Assembly (NCBI GenBank): GCA_028379895.1
Contig: JAOEKQ010000005.1
Span: forward strand, 47,614-111,613
Source of the DNA: Burkholderiales bacterium
GTDB lineage: Bacteria > Pseudomonadota > Gammaproteobacteria > Burkholderiales > Eutrophovitaceae
Direction of reading: 5' to 3'
DNA length: 64,000 bases
The notes beneath the pieces are model-generated. The model was not told the origin of the DNA and ran no database searches. It saw only the letters and a list, made by a program, of their open reading frames with translations. Position 1 is the first letter of the stretch. Each line of letters starts with the position of its first letter. Position numbers and translations under genes: made by a program. This document shows, one piece after another, positions 10,251 through 18,142 of this stretch.

Positions 10251-10742
10251 ATGAAAGGCAACACGGAAGTCGTCAATAGATTAAATCAACTTCTCGCTGG
10301 AGAGTTGATGGCAACGGACCAATACCTACTGCACGGTGAAATGTATGCTGATATGGGTCTAGAAAAACTCGCTGAGCATGCGTTACATGAATCAGAGCAC
10401 GAACGACAACACGCGAGGGACATAGTACAGCGTATACTTTTCTTGGAAGGCAATCCCGACCTGGCCACACGGCATGAAATGACAACAGGCTCTAACGTCA
10501 AAGAGATGTTGACGAGTGACCTTGCGATTGAGTATCGCGTCGTTGGGGACTTAAAAGCAGCCGTGGTCCTTTGCGAGGAGAAGCAAGATTTCGTTACGCG
10601 TGATTTGCTTGTTCAACAAATTGAGGACACGGAGATGGATCACGCCTACTTCTTAGAAAAACAATTGAAACTCATCGGACTGATAGGACTTGAGAACTAT
10701 TTACAGAGCCAAATGAATGGAAGCGAAGGAGAAACGGCGTGA
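10251..10742 (+). CDS. bfr: Bacterioferritin, ferroxidase (alpha-type) subunit
   Basis: Iron storage subunit, 163 aa. All ferroxidase ligands of E. coli bacterioferritin are present: E18, Y25, E51, H54, E94 and the late ExxH pair at E128/H131 (one-residue insertion relative to E. coli). The haem ligand Met52 is replaced by arginine in the segment SEHERQHARD, so this chain should oxidise iron but not bind haem with itself. This is the pattern of the alpha subunits in two-gene bacterioferritins (Neisseria, Pseudomonas, Magnetospirillum). The next gene is the complementary partner, beginning on a GTGA overlap. Confidence 0.95.
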   Translation: MKGNTEVVNRLNQLLAGELMATDQYLLHGEMYADMGLEKLAEHALHESEHERQHARDIVQRILFLEGNPDLATRHEMTTGSNVKEMLTSDLAIEYRVVGDLKAAVVLCEEKQDFVTRDLLVQQIEDTEMDHAYFLEKQLKLIGLIGLENYLQSQMNGSEGETA

Positions 10743-11215
10743 AAGGTTCAAAAACGATCATTCAACATTTGAACGTAATTCTGAAAAATGAATTAACTGC
10801 GATCAATCAGTATTTTCTTCATGCAAGAATGTTTAAAAATTGGGGGCTCGAGCGATTAAACGAGGCCGAGTACAAGAACTCGATACGCGTCATGAAGGAA
10901 GCGGACAAATTGATAGAGCGAATTTTGTTTTTGGAAGGACTGCCAAATCTGCAGGCACTGGGATCCCTTTCCATAGGAGAAAATGTTGAAGAATGCTTGA
11001 AGGCTGACCTACAATTTGAATCAGCAGTACAACATAGCGGTCTCATTGCCGGCATCAGTGAGGCTGAAACCCAACAAGACTTTGTCACAAGGGATCTACT
11101 AGAATCGTTACTAGCTCACTCAGAGGCCTCTATTGACGAATACGAGACGCAGCTATCTCTGATTAAAGATATGGGTATCGCAAACTATATCCAATCGCAA
11201 ATTGAAGAGGATTAA
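10739..11215 (+). CDS. bfr: Bacterioferritin, haem-binding (beta-type) subunit
   Basis: A 158-aa bacterioferritin whose haem ligand Met52 is kept (IRVMKEAD) but whose di-iron site is degraded: E18, Y25 and E94 remain, while E51 is Val, H54 is Glu, and the late E/H pair is replaced by serines (HSEASIDEYE). It should therefore supply haem to a mixed shell and depend on the preceding subunit for ferroxidation. It starts with GTG overlapping the stop of the first gene, so the two chains should be made in proportion. The N-terminus (NQYFLHARMFKNWGL) is nearly identical to E. coli Bfr. Confidence 0.95.
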   Translation: MKGSKTIIQHLNVILKNELTAINQYFLHARMFKNWGLERLNEAEYKNSIRVMKEADKLIERILFLEGLPNLQALGSLSIGENVEECLKADLQFESAVQHSGLIAGISEAETQQDFVTRDLLESLLAHSEASIDEYETQLSLIKDMGIANYIQSQIEED

Positions 11216-11260
11216 CTATTCCTTTAAAAAATCTTTGTCTGTCATGACGGAGTTTGACGC

Positions 11261-11298
11261 CAACCAAGTAGTGGTAATGCTATGCCACTACTCGGTTG
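11261..11298. terminator. Long hairpin between convergent genes, probable terminator
   Basis: A 14-bp stem with one mismatch (CAACCAAGTAGTGG / CCACTACTCGGTTG) and a 10-base loop lies between the convergent bacterioferritin operon and the small secreted protein gene. The T run after it is weak on either strand, so termination is inferred from position and stem strength. Confidence 0.6.
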
Positions 11299-11313
11299 TT
11301 AATTTGAGACGGT

Positions 11314-11757
11314 TTATTTAGTGCATTCGCCTTCCCATTCACCTAAAGTCACATTGCCGTTTGCAAACATAGGTGCCCACGTCCCAGATCCCCCTAAAGT
11401 CTCGCCCAAAATTGTACCCCAGGTACCACGCGAATCACCTCGCTCCATACCACCAGCATCAATAGCAATGTTTCCTCCCGCATCCTTACGAGCACATGCG
11501 TAACTCAGCTTTGAGGTCCCATCCGGGAAAGTAACGATGTAGCCGCCACAATGTCCTGCCGCATTGAAAGGTGAGTTGGCGCTAGAGATCGTGCCGGCGG
11601 CTCTCCAAACCGTGAATGATACCCCGCCACCAAGGTCCACAGTTTCGCCTATGTCGCCGATGTTGCTCCAATTACCGTCGCACTTAGCAGCGAAGATGTT
11701 TGAGGAAAACAAAATAAGTCCTGTCGTGACTAAAGATAACCAAACTGATCGTTTCAT
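11314..11757 (-). CDS. Small secreted protein, unknown function
   Basis: A 147-aa protein with a clear Sec signal (MKRSVWLSLVTTGLILFSSNIFA, cleavage before AKCDG). The mature part is rich in glycine and tryptophan, with few charges, and has two pairs of cysteines likely to be disulfide-bonded in the periplasm. Phrases such as GTWGTILGETLGGSGTW recall compact beta-barrel proteins of the allene-oxide-cyclase-like type, but I do not recognise the family. It resembles in style the secreted protein at 16197-16667. A purine-rich ribosome binding site (GGAGAGC) precedes the ATG. Confidence 0.75.
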   Translation of the reverse strand: MKRSVWLSLVTTGLILFSSNIFAAKCDGNWSNIGDIGETVDLGGGVSFTVWRAAGTISSANSPFNAAGHCGGYIVTFPDGTSKLSYACARKDAGGNIAIDAGGMERGDSRGTWGTILGETLGGSGTWAPMFANGNVTLGEWEGECTK

Positions 11758-12096
11758 AATGCTCTCCTAAAAAATTAATTTAATTAAATAAATCTAGCGT
11801 TACTAAAGCCCCCCGAAACAACGAAATTGTCACGAGGTCGCAAAGACTTTACCCTAAACCCTATAAATAAAACAAGTAGTTTTATAAGGCAATTCAACGA
11901 GTACGTTTGGAGATATAGTTTTGCGGCGCAACAAATCTTATCTATTAAGCTCACCGAAGAGCCGATAATATTGTATTATTTTATCAACCATAATCTATGC
12001 GTTTAAAATCACTCTTAAGACAAAAAGAATTTCCACTCTTAAGACCGAAAGCATAACCTCGATTTTTTAAAACGTAACAAATTAATAAGGACTCAC
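11758..12096. other. Intergenic region, AT-rich
   Basis: This 339-base stretch contains the divergent promoters of the secreted protein and the class II aldolase. I see no gene, clear operator or stable hairpin in it. AAGGACTCAC just before 12097 is a plausible ribosome binding site. Confidence 0.5.
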
Positions 12097-12912
12097 ATGT
12101 ATTCCGAATTTATAGAAGAAGATTCCGTCTACAAGCCTACGCAAACTGATTTAACCTTTCCGCAAGCAAAGCGTTTTTCGAACTTTGATGATTTACGTAA
12201 TGAGCTTAAAAGAAAATTAGTTGTCGCTTGCAGAGCGTTCTCATATTTCAAATTTGACTACGGCTTCGCTGGTCACTTAACTGTGCGAGATCCAGAATTT
12301 AAAGACTTATACTGGACAAACCCGATGGCGGTTCATTTTAAGCACGTCAAGGTCTCTAACTTAATCCTTGTAGATCATGATGGGAAAGTCGTAGAAGGAG
12401 ATTACTCAGTCAATCGAGCAGGTTTTGTTCTGCATGCAGCCGTCCACAAGGAACACCCTGAAATTGTCGCAATGTGTCACGCTCACACGTTATATGGTGC
12501 AGCATTTGCATCTTTCGGCAAAAAACTCGATCCCATTTCTCAAGATGCCTGCGCATTTTACGAAGACCATAATGTCATAACCGAGGAGGCGGGAGCTGTC
12601 GCAGTTAGTGAGGATGCTGGGATGAACGTTGCGAAATCCTTTAAAGACGTAAAAGCAGTGATTCACCAAAATCACGGCCTACTTACGATGAGCAAGCACA
12701 GCATCGACTCTGCTGCGTTTTGGTTTAGCGCGCTTGAGCGCTGCTGCCAACAAGAATTACTGGTTATGTCAACCGGTCAAACTCCGAATCTCGTACCTCA
12801 TGAGAGAGCCGTATACAGCAGGGAGAATGTGGGTAGCGACTACATCGGATGGCTTCATTTCCAGCCGATACATGACCATTTATTGGCGACCGAGAAAGAT
12901 ATGTTTGACTAA
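12097..12912 (+). CDS. Class II aldolase/adducin family protein
   Basis: A 271-aa cytoplasmic enzyme with the class II aldolase fold. The zinc HxH is in MCHAHTLYGAAF and the third histidine in HQNHGLLT; YGFAGHLTVRDPEF is the N-terminal motif. The longer N-terminus and the C-terminal PIHDHLLATEKD are like the adducin-like subgroup often found next to degradation genes. It is only distantly related to the protein at 7198-7929. The substrate cannot be told. AAGGACTCAC is the ribosome binding site. A small exported protein follows 13 bp downstream. Confidence 0.9.
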   Translation: MYSEFIEEDSVYKPTQTDLTFPQAKRFSNFDDLRNELKRKLVVACRAFSYFKFDYGFAGHLTVRDPEFKDLYWTNPMAVHFKHVKVSNLILVDHDGKVVEGDYSVNRAGFVLHAAVHKEHPEIVAMCHAHTLYGAAFASFGKKLDPISQDACAFYEDHNVITEEAGAVAVSEDAGMNVAKSFKDVKAVIHQNHGLLTMSKHSIDSAAFWFSALERCCQQELLVMSTGQTPNLVPHERAVYSRENVGSDYIGWLHFQPIHDHLLATEKDMFD

Positions 12913-12925
12913 GGTCATAAATTGG

Positions 12926-13351
12926 GTGACAAAATTGGCGGTACGTATCGGGCCTTATTGTTGTGCGATTTTTGCGCTAATGCCATGTCATAGTGTTGCT
13001 GATTGGCAGCAACTTGACCAAACAGAAAACATGGTGCTGTACCTCGACGTGGACGACATCACCAAGATTAGTAAAAATAAAAGAGGAGTAAAAAATCTCG
13101 TAGACTTTTTTATTCCTCAGGTCGCTGAACCCAATGGAAAACTAATCACTTTTCAGTCTTTCATACGTGAGATCGAGGTGGACTGTGAGACCTATAAACA
13201 AAAAACGTTAAGAATCATATTTTTCGAAAGAACTCAGGCCTTAGGTGCAGAGGTCTATCGGTCGGAAATTAATTCAGAATGGCGAGACAACCCACCCACT
13301 TCAGGAAGTGGAATCTTGACCGACTTAGCTTGCATGCCGCGGAGCATTTAA
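12926..13351 (+). CDS. Small exported protein, surface-adhesin E-like
   Basis: A 141-aa protein starting at GTG 12926, where an AAGGT ribosome site lies 10 bp upstream and the translation opens with a proper Sec signal (VTKLAVRIGPYCCAIFALM, cleavage after HSVA). The mature part begins DWQQLDQTENMVLYLDVDDI, the pattern of the surface-adhesin protein E family (a small beta-rich domain with a Trp start and a Y-D-x-D-I strand). The open frame extends upstream to 12734, but that part overlaps the aldolase and looks unnatural. The function is unknown. Confidence 0.7.
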   Translation: MTKLAVRIGPYCCAIFALMPCHSVADWQQLDQTENMVLYLDVDDITKISKNKRGVKNLVDFFIPQVAEPNGKLITFQSFIREIEVDCETYKQKTLRIIFFERTQALGAEVYRSEINSEWRDNPPTSGSGILTDLACMPRSI

Positions 13352-13381
13352 AGTTAAGGGTCGCTTATTATAGTGTGTCGT

Positions 13382-14323
13382 TCATAAATCCAGCGTTACC
13401 GATACCTTTGCACGAGAGACGCAAATCATCATACGATCCTGTTTAGCATCAAGATCCAAAACTGAGTCTTGATGAATAACTTCTCCTGCCGTGTAGCGAC
13501 ACTCGCACGTACCGCATATGCCCTGTCTGCACGAAGACGGAACGACATATCCAGCCATTCTTAATACATCTAGTATTGATCGATTTTCAGAAACTCGTAA
13601 TGTCTCTCCAGAGCTAGCAATAATGATATCGAAAGGCTCAGGTTTCGCTTGGACGTCCGCATTAGCATTAAACAACTCAAAGTGTAACTGATCAGGGTTC
13701 CAATCAGCTGTGAGTTTCCGGACCTCCAGCATCAATCGTTCAGGTCCGCAGCAATATATATGAAGGTCTGACGATGCCTTTTCAATAATTGTAGACACAT
13801 CAAGTCGTTTAGCATCCGGATCCTCTGAAATGTATGTGTTCAGAGAATCACCACAAAATTCTAATAACTCCCGCTCAATAGCAGGGCGTGAATGCTGTGA
13901 GCAAAAATGGAAAGACTCCAAACACTGTATTTCAGATAGAGCTCTCCCCATTGAAATCAACGGGGTGACTCCAATTCCCCCAGCGATTAAAATAGCCTTT
14001 CCCGGCGAGAGCTCAAAATTATTACGTGGGGTCGAAACCCTTATCTCATCCCCTTCAAAATAACTTTCATGAATCCAATCTGATCCCCCGCGCCCACTTT
14101 CCTCTCTTTGAACAATAATGGCATACAGTGATAAGTCGTTAGGATCACTAGTCAAAGAGTATTGCCTTACCTTTCCATTGCTCAGTCGAATGTCAACATG
14201 TGCGCCTGGCGACCAAGAAGGTAATGTGGGTCTCGCTGAATGTCGAAGCCAAAGGCGAATTAAATCACCGTCAAGCTGCTCTCTTTTTTCGATGACTAAC
14301 TTCATGACTACGCGCACAGCCAT
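13382..14323 (-). CDS. PDR/VanB-family oxidoreductase with ferredoxin domain
   Basis: A 313-aa electron-transfer reductase. The FMN-binding motif RQYSL is near residue 53 and the NAD-binding GGIGVTPLISMGRAL near residue 114. The C-terminal plant-type 2Fe-2S domain has CRQGICGTCECRY and MMICVSRA. This domain order is that of vanillate demethylase and phthalate dioxygenase reductases, which feed electrons to Rieske oxygenases. No oxygenase lies next to it; the adjacent gene upstream (11 bp gap) is a MOSC protein, so its acceptor may be a molybdenum or mARC-like partner instead. Confidence 0.9.
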   Translation of the reverse strand: MAVRVVMKLVIEKREQLDGDLIRLWLRHSARPTLPSWSPGAHVDIRLSNGKVRQYSLTSDPNDLSLYAIIVQREESGRGGSDWIHESYFEGDEIRVSTPRNNFELSPGKAILIAGGIGVTPLISMGRALSEIQCLESFHFCSQHSRPAIERELLEFCGDSLNTYISEDPDAKRLDVSTIIEKASSDLHIYCCGPERLMLEVRKLTADWNPDQLHFELFNANADVQAKPEPFDIIIASSGETLRVSENRSILDVLRMAGYVVPSSCRQGICGTCECRYTAGEVIHQDSVLDLDAKQDRMMICVSRAKVSVTLDL

Positions 14324-14333
14324 TAATTCAACC

Positions 14334-14843
14334 TCAACGGTGAGGTTTATTCGACGGTTGGTTTAAGGGAACAATCTCATCACCCGGCCGGATCACGCCT
14401 CCTTGTTCGATCCAGCAATTGAGCCCAGAGCGATTATATAACGGAAGAAATACCGGCCTATCAAGGAGGTTCTCCAAATATTTACACGGAAAATTTAATC
14501 GGCCACCAGACAAAATGACTTCCCCAATTTTAAACCGGTAACCCACAAGATGATTTAGCGGAACGCCCTGTACCGTTAGATTTCGCCTATGCTCAAATGA
14601 ACTTATGGTGATCCCAGCACCTTGCATCGGCGGATCATCGCGCGCTATTGCGTCTAACGCCTCACTTTCGATGAGCGTTACCTCTCTACAGTCTGGCTTG
14701 GGCGAATAGGTACCAAGACCTAAATAATACCGATCTCCAACAATACCCTTACCCGCAACAAGATTAGCCTCTGCCAGCTCTTCCATCTCATAAGTAGCCT
14801 CAGGCGCAATATGGATATGTAATAACTTACCATTCCAGCTCAT
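14334..14843 (-). CDS. MOSC domain-containing protein
   Basis: A 169-aa single-domain MOSC protein. The family pattern GKGIVGDRYY is near residue 32, followed by RRNLTVQGVPLNHLVG and the conserved cysteine in NFPCKYLE. MOSC domains bind molybdenum cofactor or handle sulfur for it. The gene lies directly upstream of the FMN/2Fe-2S reductase with an 11-bp gap, and MOSC plus reductase pairs are common, suggesting a small molybdoenzyme-like redox system (YiiM-type). Detailed function is inferred. Confidence 0.88.
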   Translation of the reverse strand: MSWNGKLLHIHIAPEATYEMEELAEANLVAGKGIVGDRYYLGLGTYSPKPDCREVTLIESEALDAIARDDPPMQGAGITISSFEHRRNLTVQGVPLNHLVGYRFKIGEVILSGGRLNFPCKYLENLLDRPVFLPLYNRSGLNCWIEQGGVIRPGDEIVPLNQPSNKPHR

Positions 14844-15025
14844 AACAACTCCATTTCTCTAAACTCAGTCTACGTCGAAATCACATCACTGACGAATTCA
14901 AATACAGAACAACATTGTGCCAATAAAACACTACGCTATTAATAGACTAAGATATCATTTTTTGATTAGAATGACCGCAGTGACCAAGCGAAACATACAT
15001 CAAAAAAAATTTAAGGGGTAAGAAC

Positions 15026-15478
15026 ATGATCAACAAGGTTATTCTAACAGCAGCAGCGCTATTTTTTAGCATCACGACCACGGTTGCCCAATCATCGGAG
15101 TTTGGAACCGAAGACGAAGCAAAAGCTATGATCGAACGTGCTGTAAATTTAGTGAAAAGCGATAAGATAAGAGCCTTAGATGCATTCACGGATCTTGAAG
15201 GTGGCTTCGGATACAAAGATTTATACGTATTTTGTTTTGATACCAAAGGTATCCTTCTTGCTCACCCAACACAGTTAGGCGCGAATAACGCGATGCTTAC
15301 TGATCAAGACGGAGTCCGTGTTTTCTCGTTAGTCTCAAGTGCGACTAAAGGCGAGATTAAAAAGATTACATACAAACTCGAGCGACCTACTACCGGGCAA
15401 CCAGAGATTTATACTAAAACCTCTTTTGTCACTAAAGTTAGAAACATGTATTGCGGTGTAGGGTTTTATGCAGAGTAA
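15026..15478 (+). CDS. Periplasmic single-Cache domain protein
   Basis: A 150-aa exported protein with a Sec signal (MINKVILTAAALFFSITTTVAQ). The mature part has the sCache pattern: an opening helix (EDEAKAMIERAVNLVKSDK), FGYKDLYVFCFDTKGILLAHPTQLG, and a second strand set ending MYCGVGFYAE. Such small stand-alone Cache proteins bind small ligands in the periplasm and are usually followed by no membrane domain; signalling would need a partner. The gene is alone between a divergent MOSC gene and a strong terminator. Confidence 0.82.
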   Translation: MINKVILTAAALFFSITTTVAQSSEFGTEDEAKAMIERAVNLVKSDKIRALDAFTDLEGGFGYKDLYVFCFDTKGILLAHPTQLGANNAMLTDQDGVRVFSLVSSATKGEIKKITYKLERPTTGQPEIYTKTSFVTKVRNMYCGVGFYAE

Positions 15479-15507
15479 AAAGTTTTTCGATTTATGAAAA
15501 TGTAACT

Positions 15508-15537
15508 AAAAGAGCGCTAAATAATTAGCGCTCTTTT
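15508..15537 (+). terminator. Rho-independent terminator after the Cache gene
   Basis: A perfect 13-bp stem (AAAAGAGCGCTAA / TTAGCGCTCTTTT) with the four-base loop ATAA, 30 bp after the stop codon. The symmetrical A and T runs let it also serve the convergent cupin gene. Confidence 0.92.
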
Positions 15538-15596
15538 AAATTAATTTACATTACAACCTCATCGAAAAAACGAGATATCAAACGATTCAGTGTGCA

Positions 15597-16076
15597 CTAA
15601 ACAACACCGTAAACACCACCTCGATTCCAACTTGCAACATATTCGTCAATCGATACAGTACCCAACGATATTGACGAATCTTCTGCAAAGTATTCGAAAA
15701 GGATGCCATCCGGCGCCCACATAGACAGAAAAACCATTCCACCTGATTCACCACCATGCTCAAGGTGAGGTTTCGCGTCTGTGGGGGCTAAGGCATAGTC
15801 TCCCTTTTGACGAAGAATATGCTTAACCGAACCATCATCTTGCAGCTCTTTAAGGTGCTGCTCCCCTTCGAGTACCATCGTCATGGTTGAGGCCACATGC
15901 CGATGTCGGCGGCAATGTCCCTGACCCTCTGCGTATCGAAGTAACATATCTAGTCGACCTGCATCACGATCAAAACCCATTAAGCTATATTCAAAATCGA
16001 TTTTATATTCAACAGACCCAGGATCGGTGATTCTGCGCCACTCCACTTGATCTGCATTAAAACTTGTTTGCTTCAT
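15597..16076 (-). CDS. Cupin-domain protein
   Basis: A 159-aa cytoplasmic protein with one cupin fold. The first cupin motif is HCRRHRHVASTMTMVLEGEQ, giving two histidines and a glutamate for metal binding, and the second is the PHLEHGGESGG region with its histidines. Proteins of this type in marine bacteria are often annotated as anti-sigma ChrR-like cupins or dioxygenase-like enzymes; there is no ChrR zinc-binding N-terminus here. The substrate is unknown. The gene stands alone between two terminators. Confidence 0.82.
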   Translation of the reverse strand: MKQTSFNADQVEWRRITDPGSVEYKIDFEYSLMGFDRDAGRLDMLLRYAEGQGHCRRHRHVASTMTMVLEGEQHLKELQDDGSVKHILRQKGDYALAPTDAKPHLEHGGESGGMVFLSMWAPDGILFEYFAEDSSISLGTVSIDEYVASWNRGGVYGVV

Positions 16077-16135
16077 AAGTAATCCTCAAATACTACCAAA
16101 ACTTAATTCTACATAATTATATCTAAATTGAAAAA

Positions 16136-16151
16136 GGCGCCCTAAGGCGCC
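16136..16151 (-). terminator. Rho-independent terminator (leftward) after the secreted protein gene
   Basis: GGCGCC-CTAA-GGCGCC forms a 6-bp GC stem. Read leftward it is followed by a run of five T, 45 bp past the stop of the gene at 16197-16667. Confidence 0.8.
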
Positions 16152-16196
16152 CTTATTTGAAAGCATGACCAGAATCACCCTTCTAATACTAAATGA

Positions 16197-16667
16197 CTAT
16201 TTTATTTCATAAGTTAGGCTCTGGTTGCACATTGACTCCCCGCCAGCCGCACCTTTACAAACCCAAGGTCCTTGCCCTGTAATGCCCGCATACTTACCTG
16301 TTCCACCAGTGATGTAGTTTGTCCCCTTGTTAGCACTTGAATTTCCTTCAAACGAGGTATATAAATTATCGCCATCGGCGTCGCTCCACGAACACTTGCC
16401 GACAACATCACCTTTAATATCAAAGCTACCGTAACATCCTGCAACTCCCTCGTGTAACGCTGGAGACCCATCCGAAGAGAATGTGTACCCATTACAGATG
16501 ACTCCACCAACCGCGGTGTCGTTTGAACCCTGCGTGATTGGGTAGTCACATGTCCAGCCGGTATGGAAATTAATAACACCTGACTTGGCTAAAGAACCAT
16601 GACCATCCGCAAACGCAGAACCTGAAATAAACATCAATGAAGTAATCGCTAGTAATAAAGCTCGCAT
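16197..16667 (-). CDS. Small secreted protein, unknown function
   Basis: A 156-aa protein with a Sec signal (MRALLLAITSLMFISGSAFA). The mature chain has six cysteines and a repetitive beta-strand style, with the phrase GGTGKYAGITGQGPW; a GTGKYxGITG turn is typical of allene-oxide-cyclase-like or DUF3224-like barrel proteins. It should be periplasmic or extracellular with disulfides. It is similar in size and style to the product at 11314-11757, though clear homology is not visible by eye. A purine-rich ribosome site (AAGGAGAA) precedes the ATG. Confidence 0.77.
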   Translation of the reverse strand: MRALLLAITSLMFISGSAFADGHGSLAKSGVINFHTGWTCDYPITQGSNDTAVGGVICNGYTFSSDGSPALHEGVAGCYGSFDIKGDVVGKCSWSDADGDNLYTSFEGNSSANKGTNYITGGTGKYAGITGQGPWVCKGAAGGESMCNQSLTYEIK

Positions 16668-17078
16668 GACTAAATTCTCCTTATTTTTAATTATGTAGGC
16701 TAATTCTCGTTGAGACGAATTGGCTGTTAGTTATTGCCTTGATGACAAATAACGCACCGACTCCAAGTTAGTAGGGAAATTTTATCCCCATGACTTGTGG
16801 TGTTGAGATAAATAGTCCTATAAGTTGGTAAAAAACACAAATCGTTTCCTAGGAACCTTTAAATTTAGAATATGTCGAAGATCAGCTTGGCCAACGGAAA
16901 CGAAGCTAGATTACGATGTTAGACTAAGGAAACGCCAAGTAGTAGGAACTTTTTGTTCATCCAAAAATATAATTACAGTGCTTCACGCAATCTGTACCTT
17001 GCATTTCGGATGGACAGCTATTTGTTACGCACGAATGAGCCGAGCAACGAACAAAATCTTGGACGGAGAGGAATTAAG
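16668..17078. other. Intergenic region between secreted protein and DUF423 genes
   Basis: This 411-base stretch holds divergent promoters. A short palindrome (TTCCTAGGAA, about 16849) is the only symmetric element I see. The open frames running through it end inside the DUF423 gene in other frames or start without a ribosome site, so I regard it as non-coding. Confidence 0.5.
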
Positions 17079-17471
17079 ATGATACTTTTAATCGGTGGAG
17101 TGCTTGGATTTATATCAGTCGCTTTTGGTGCTTATGCTGAACACGGCCTAAGAGAGGCGATATCGGAGGAACATTTTCGGTTCTTAATGACAGCGGTTCG
17201 ATACAATCAAGTTCACGCAGTCGTTACCGTGGCCATCGGACTTTGTATAACAAGCGGCATTCGACCGCTTCAATCATCGCTGCTTCACTGGAGCGGAAAG
17301 CTTTTTATCTTAGGCACCGCCCTCTTTAGTTTTAGCATCTATCTCTCCGTGGTACTGAATTCGCCGAAACTCGTGAATGTAACCCCTTTCGGAGGGGTAA
17401 TTATCATGCTCGCTTGGATTCTACTCGCGATCTACGGCTATAAGAGCTTAACCCAAAATCATGACCGTTAA
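17079..17471 (+). CDS. DUF423 family membrane protein (YgdD-like)
   Basis: A 130-aa inner membrane protein with four hydrophobic segments. The DUF423 signature is clear: the GAYAEHGL motif (usually GAFGAHGL) after the first segment, VRYNQVHAV, FILGTALFSFSIYLSV and PFGGVIIMLAWI. The ATG at 17079 has a strong ribosome site (GGAGAGGAA); a longer frame upstream does not. It overlaps the next gene by 11 bp, so it begins a five-gene rightward unit. E. coli YgdD is its best-known relative, function unknown. Confidence 0.9.
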   Translation: MILLIGGVLGFISVAFGAYAEHGLREAISEEHFRFLMTAVRYNQVHAVVTVAIGLCITSGIRPLQSSLLHWSGKLFILGTALFSFSIYLSVVLNSPKLVNVTPFGGVIIMLAWILLAIYGYKSLTQNHDR

Positions 17472-18108
17472 ATGGAGGCATATCGTTATGGGTTTATTGT
17501 TAGTGATCCTGGTCGGAGCTCTACTCAGTGGCCCACTTATGAGTAACGTAGAACATCCCGAGTACACTATCATTGAAAAGTACAAAGCAATTGAATTGAG
17601 GGACTACGCTCCCAGAATTATCGCCCAAGTCTCTGTATCTGGATCACGAGAAGATGCAATTTCAAGTGGATTTCGACAGCTTGCTGATTATATCTTTGGC
17701 AACAACAAACTGACGGCAACAATATCGGGAGAAGAAATAATCAGTCAGGATAAAACAACTGAGAATCAGAAAATCGCAATGACGGCACCCGTCGAACAGA
17801 GTCTTATTGATGACGCATGGGTCATCAATTTCACTATGCCATCAGAATACACATTGAATTCACTGCCGAACCCCAATAATGCAGCAATCAAGATATCGGA
17901 GGTTCCCTCGCAAAGTTTTATTGCGATTCAATTTTCCGGTATGAATTCGGCATCGAATATTAATGCTCATGAAAAACAGCTCAGGGCTTTCGCAGTGGAA
18001 AATAACATTAGAATTCATAGCAATCCAACCTATGCATTCTATAACCCCCCTTGGACGCTACCCATACTCCGGCGAAATGAGGTAATGTTTCAGATAAATA
18101 AAATTTAA
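17461..18108 (+). CDS. SOUL haem-binding family protein
   Basis: A 215-aa protein with an N-terminal membrane anchor or uncleaved signal (HIVMGLLLVILVGALLSG). The SOUL pattern follows: PEYTIIEKYKAIELRDYAP, FRQLADYIFGNN, KIAMTAPVEQ and the C-terminal NPPWTLPILRRNEVMFQI. SOUL proteins bind haem or act as haem carriers. It overlaps the DUF423 gene and precedes the SoxYZ-like carrier gene by 34 bp, so it may belong to a periplasmic redox unit; that link is inferred. Confidence 0.92.
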   Translation: MTVKWRHIVMGLLLVILVGALLSGPLMSNVEHPEYTIIEKYKAIELRDYAPRIIAQVSVSGSREDAISSGFRQLADYIFGNNKLTATISGEEIISQDKTTENQKIAMTAPVEQSLIDDAWVINFTMPSEYTLNSLPNPNNAAIKISEVPSQSFIAIQFSGMNSASNINAHEKQLRAFAVENNIRIHSNPTYAFYNPPWTLPILRRNEVMFQINKI

Positions 18109-18142
18109 GTATTACTATATTTAACTGAACGGTCCTACAGCG

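Noticed and set aside
12734..12925. Upstream extension of the adhesin E-like gene
   Set aside because: This part overlaps the aldolase gene in another frame; a proper signal peptide starts only at GTG 12926.
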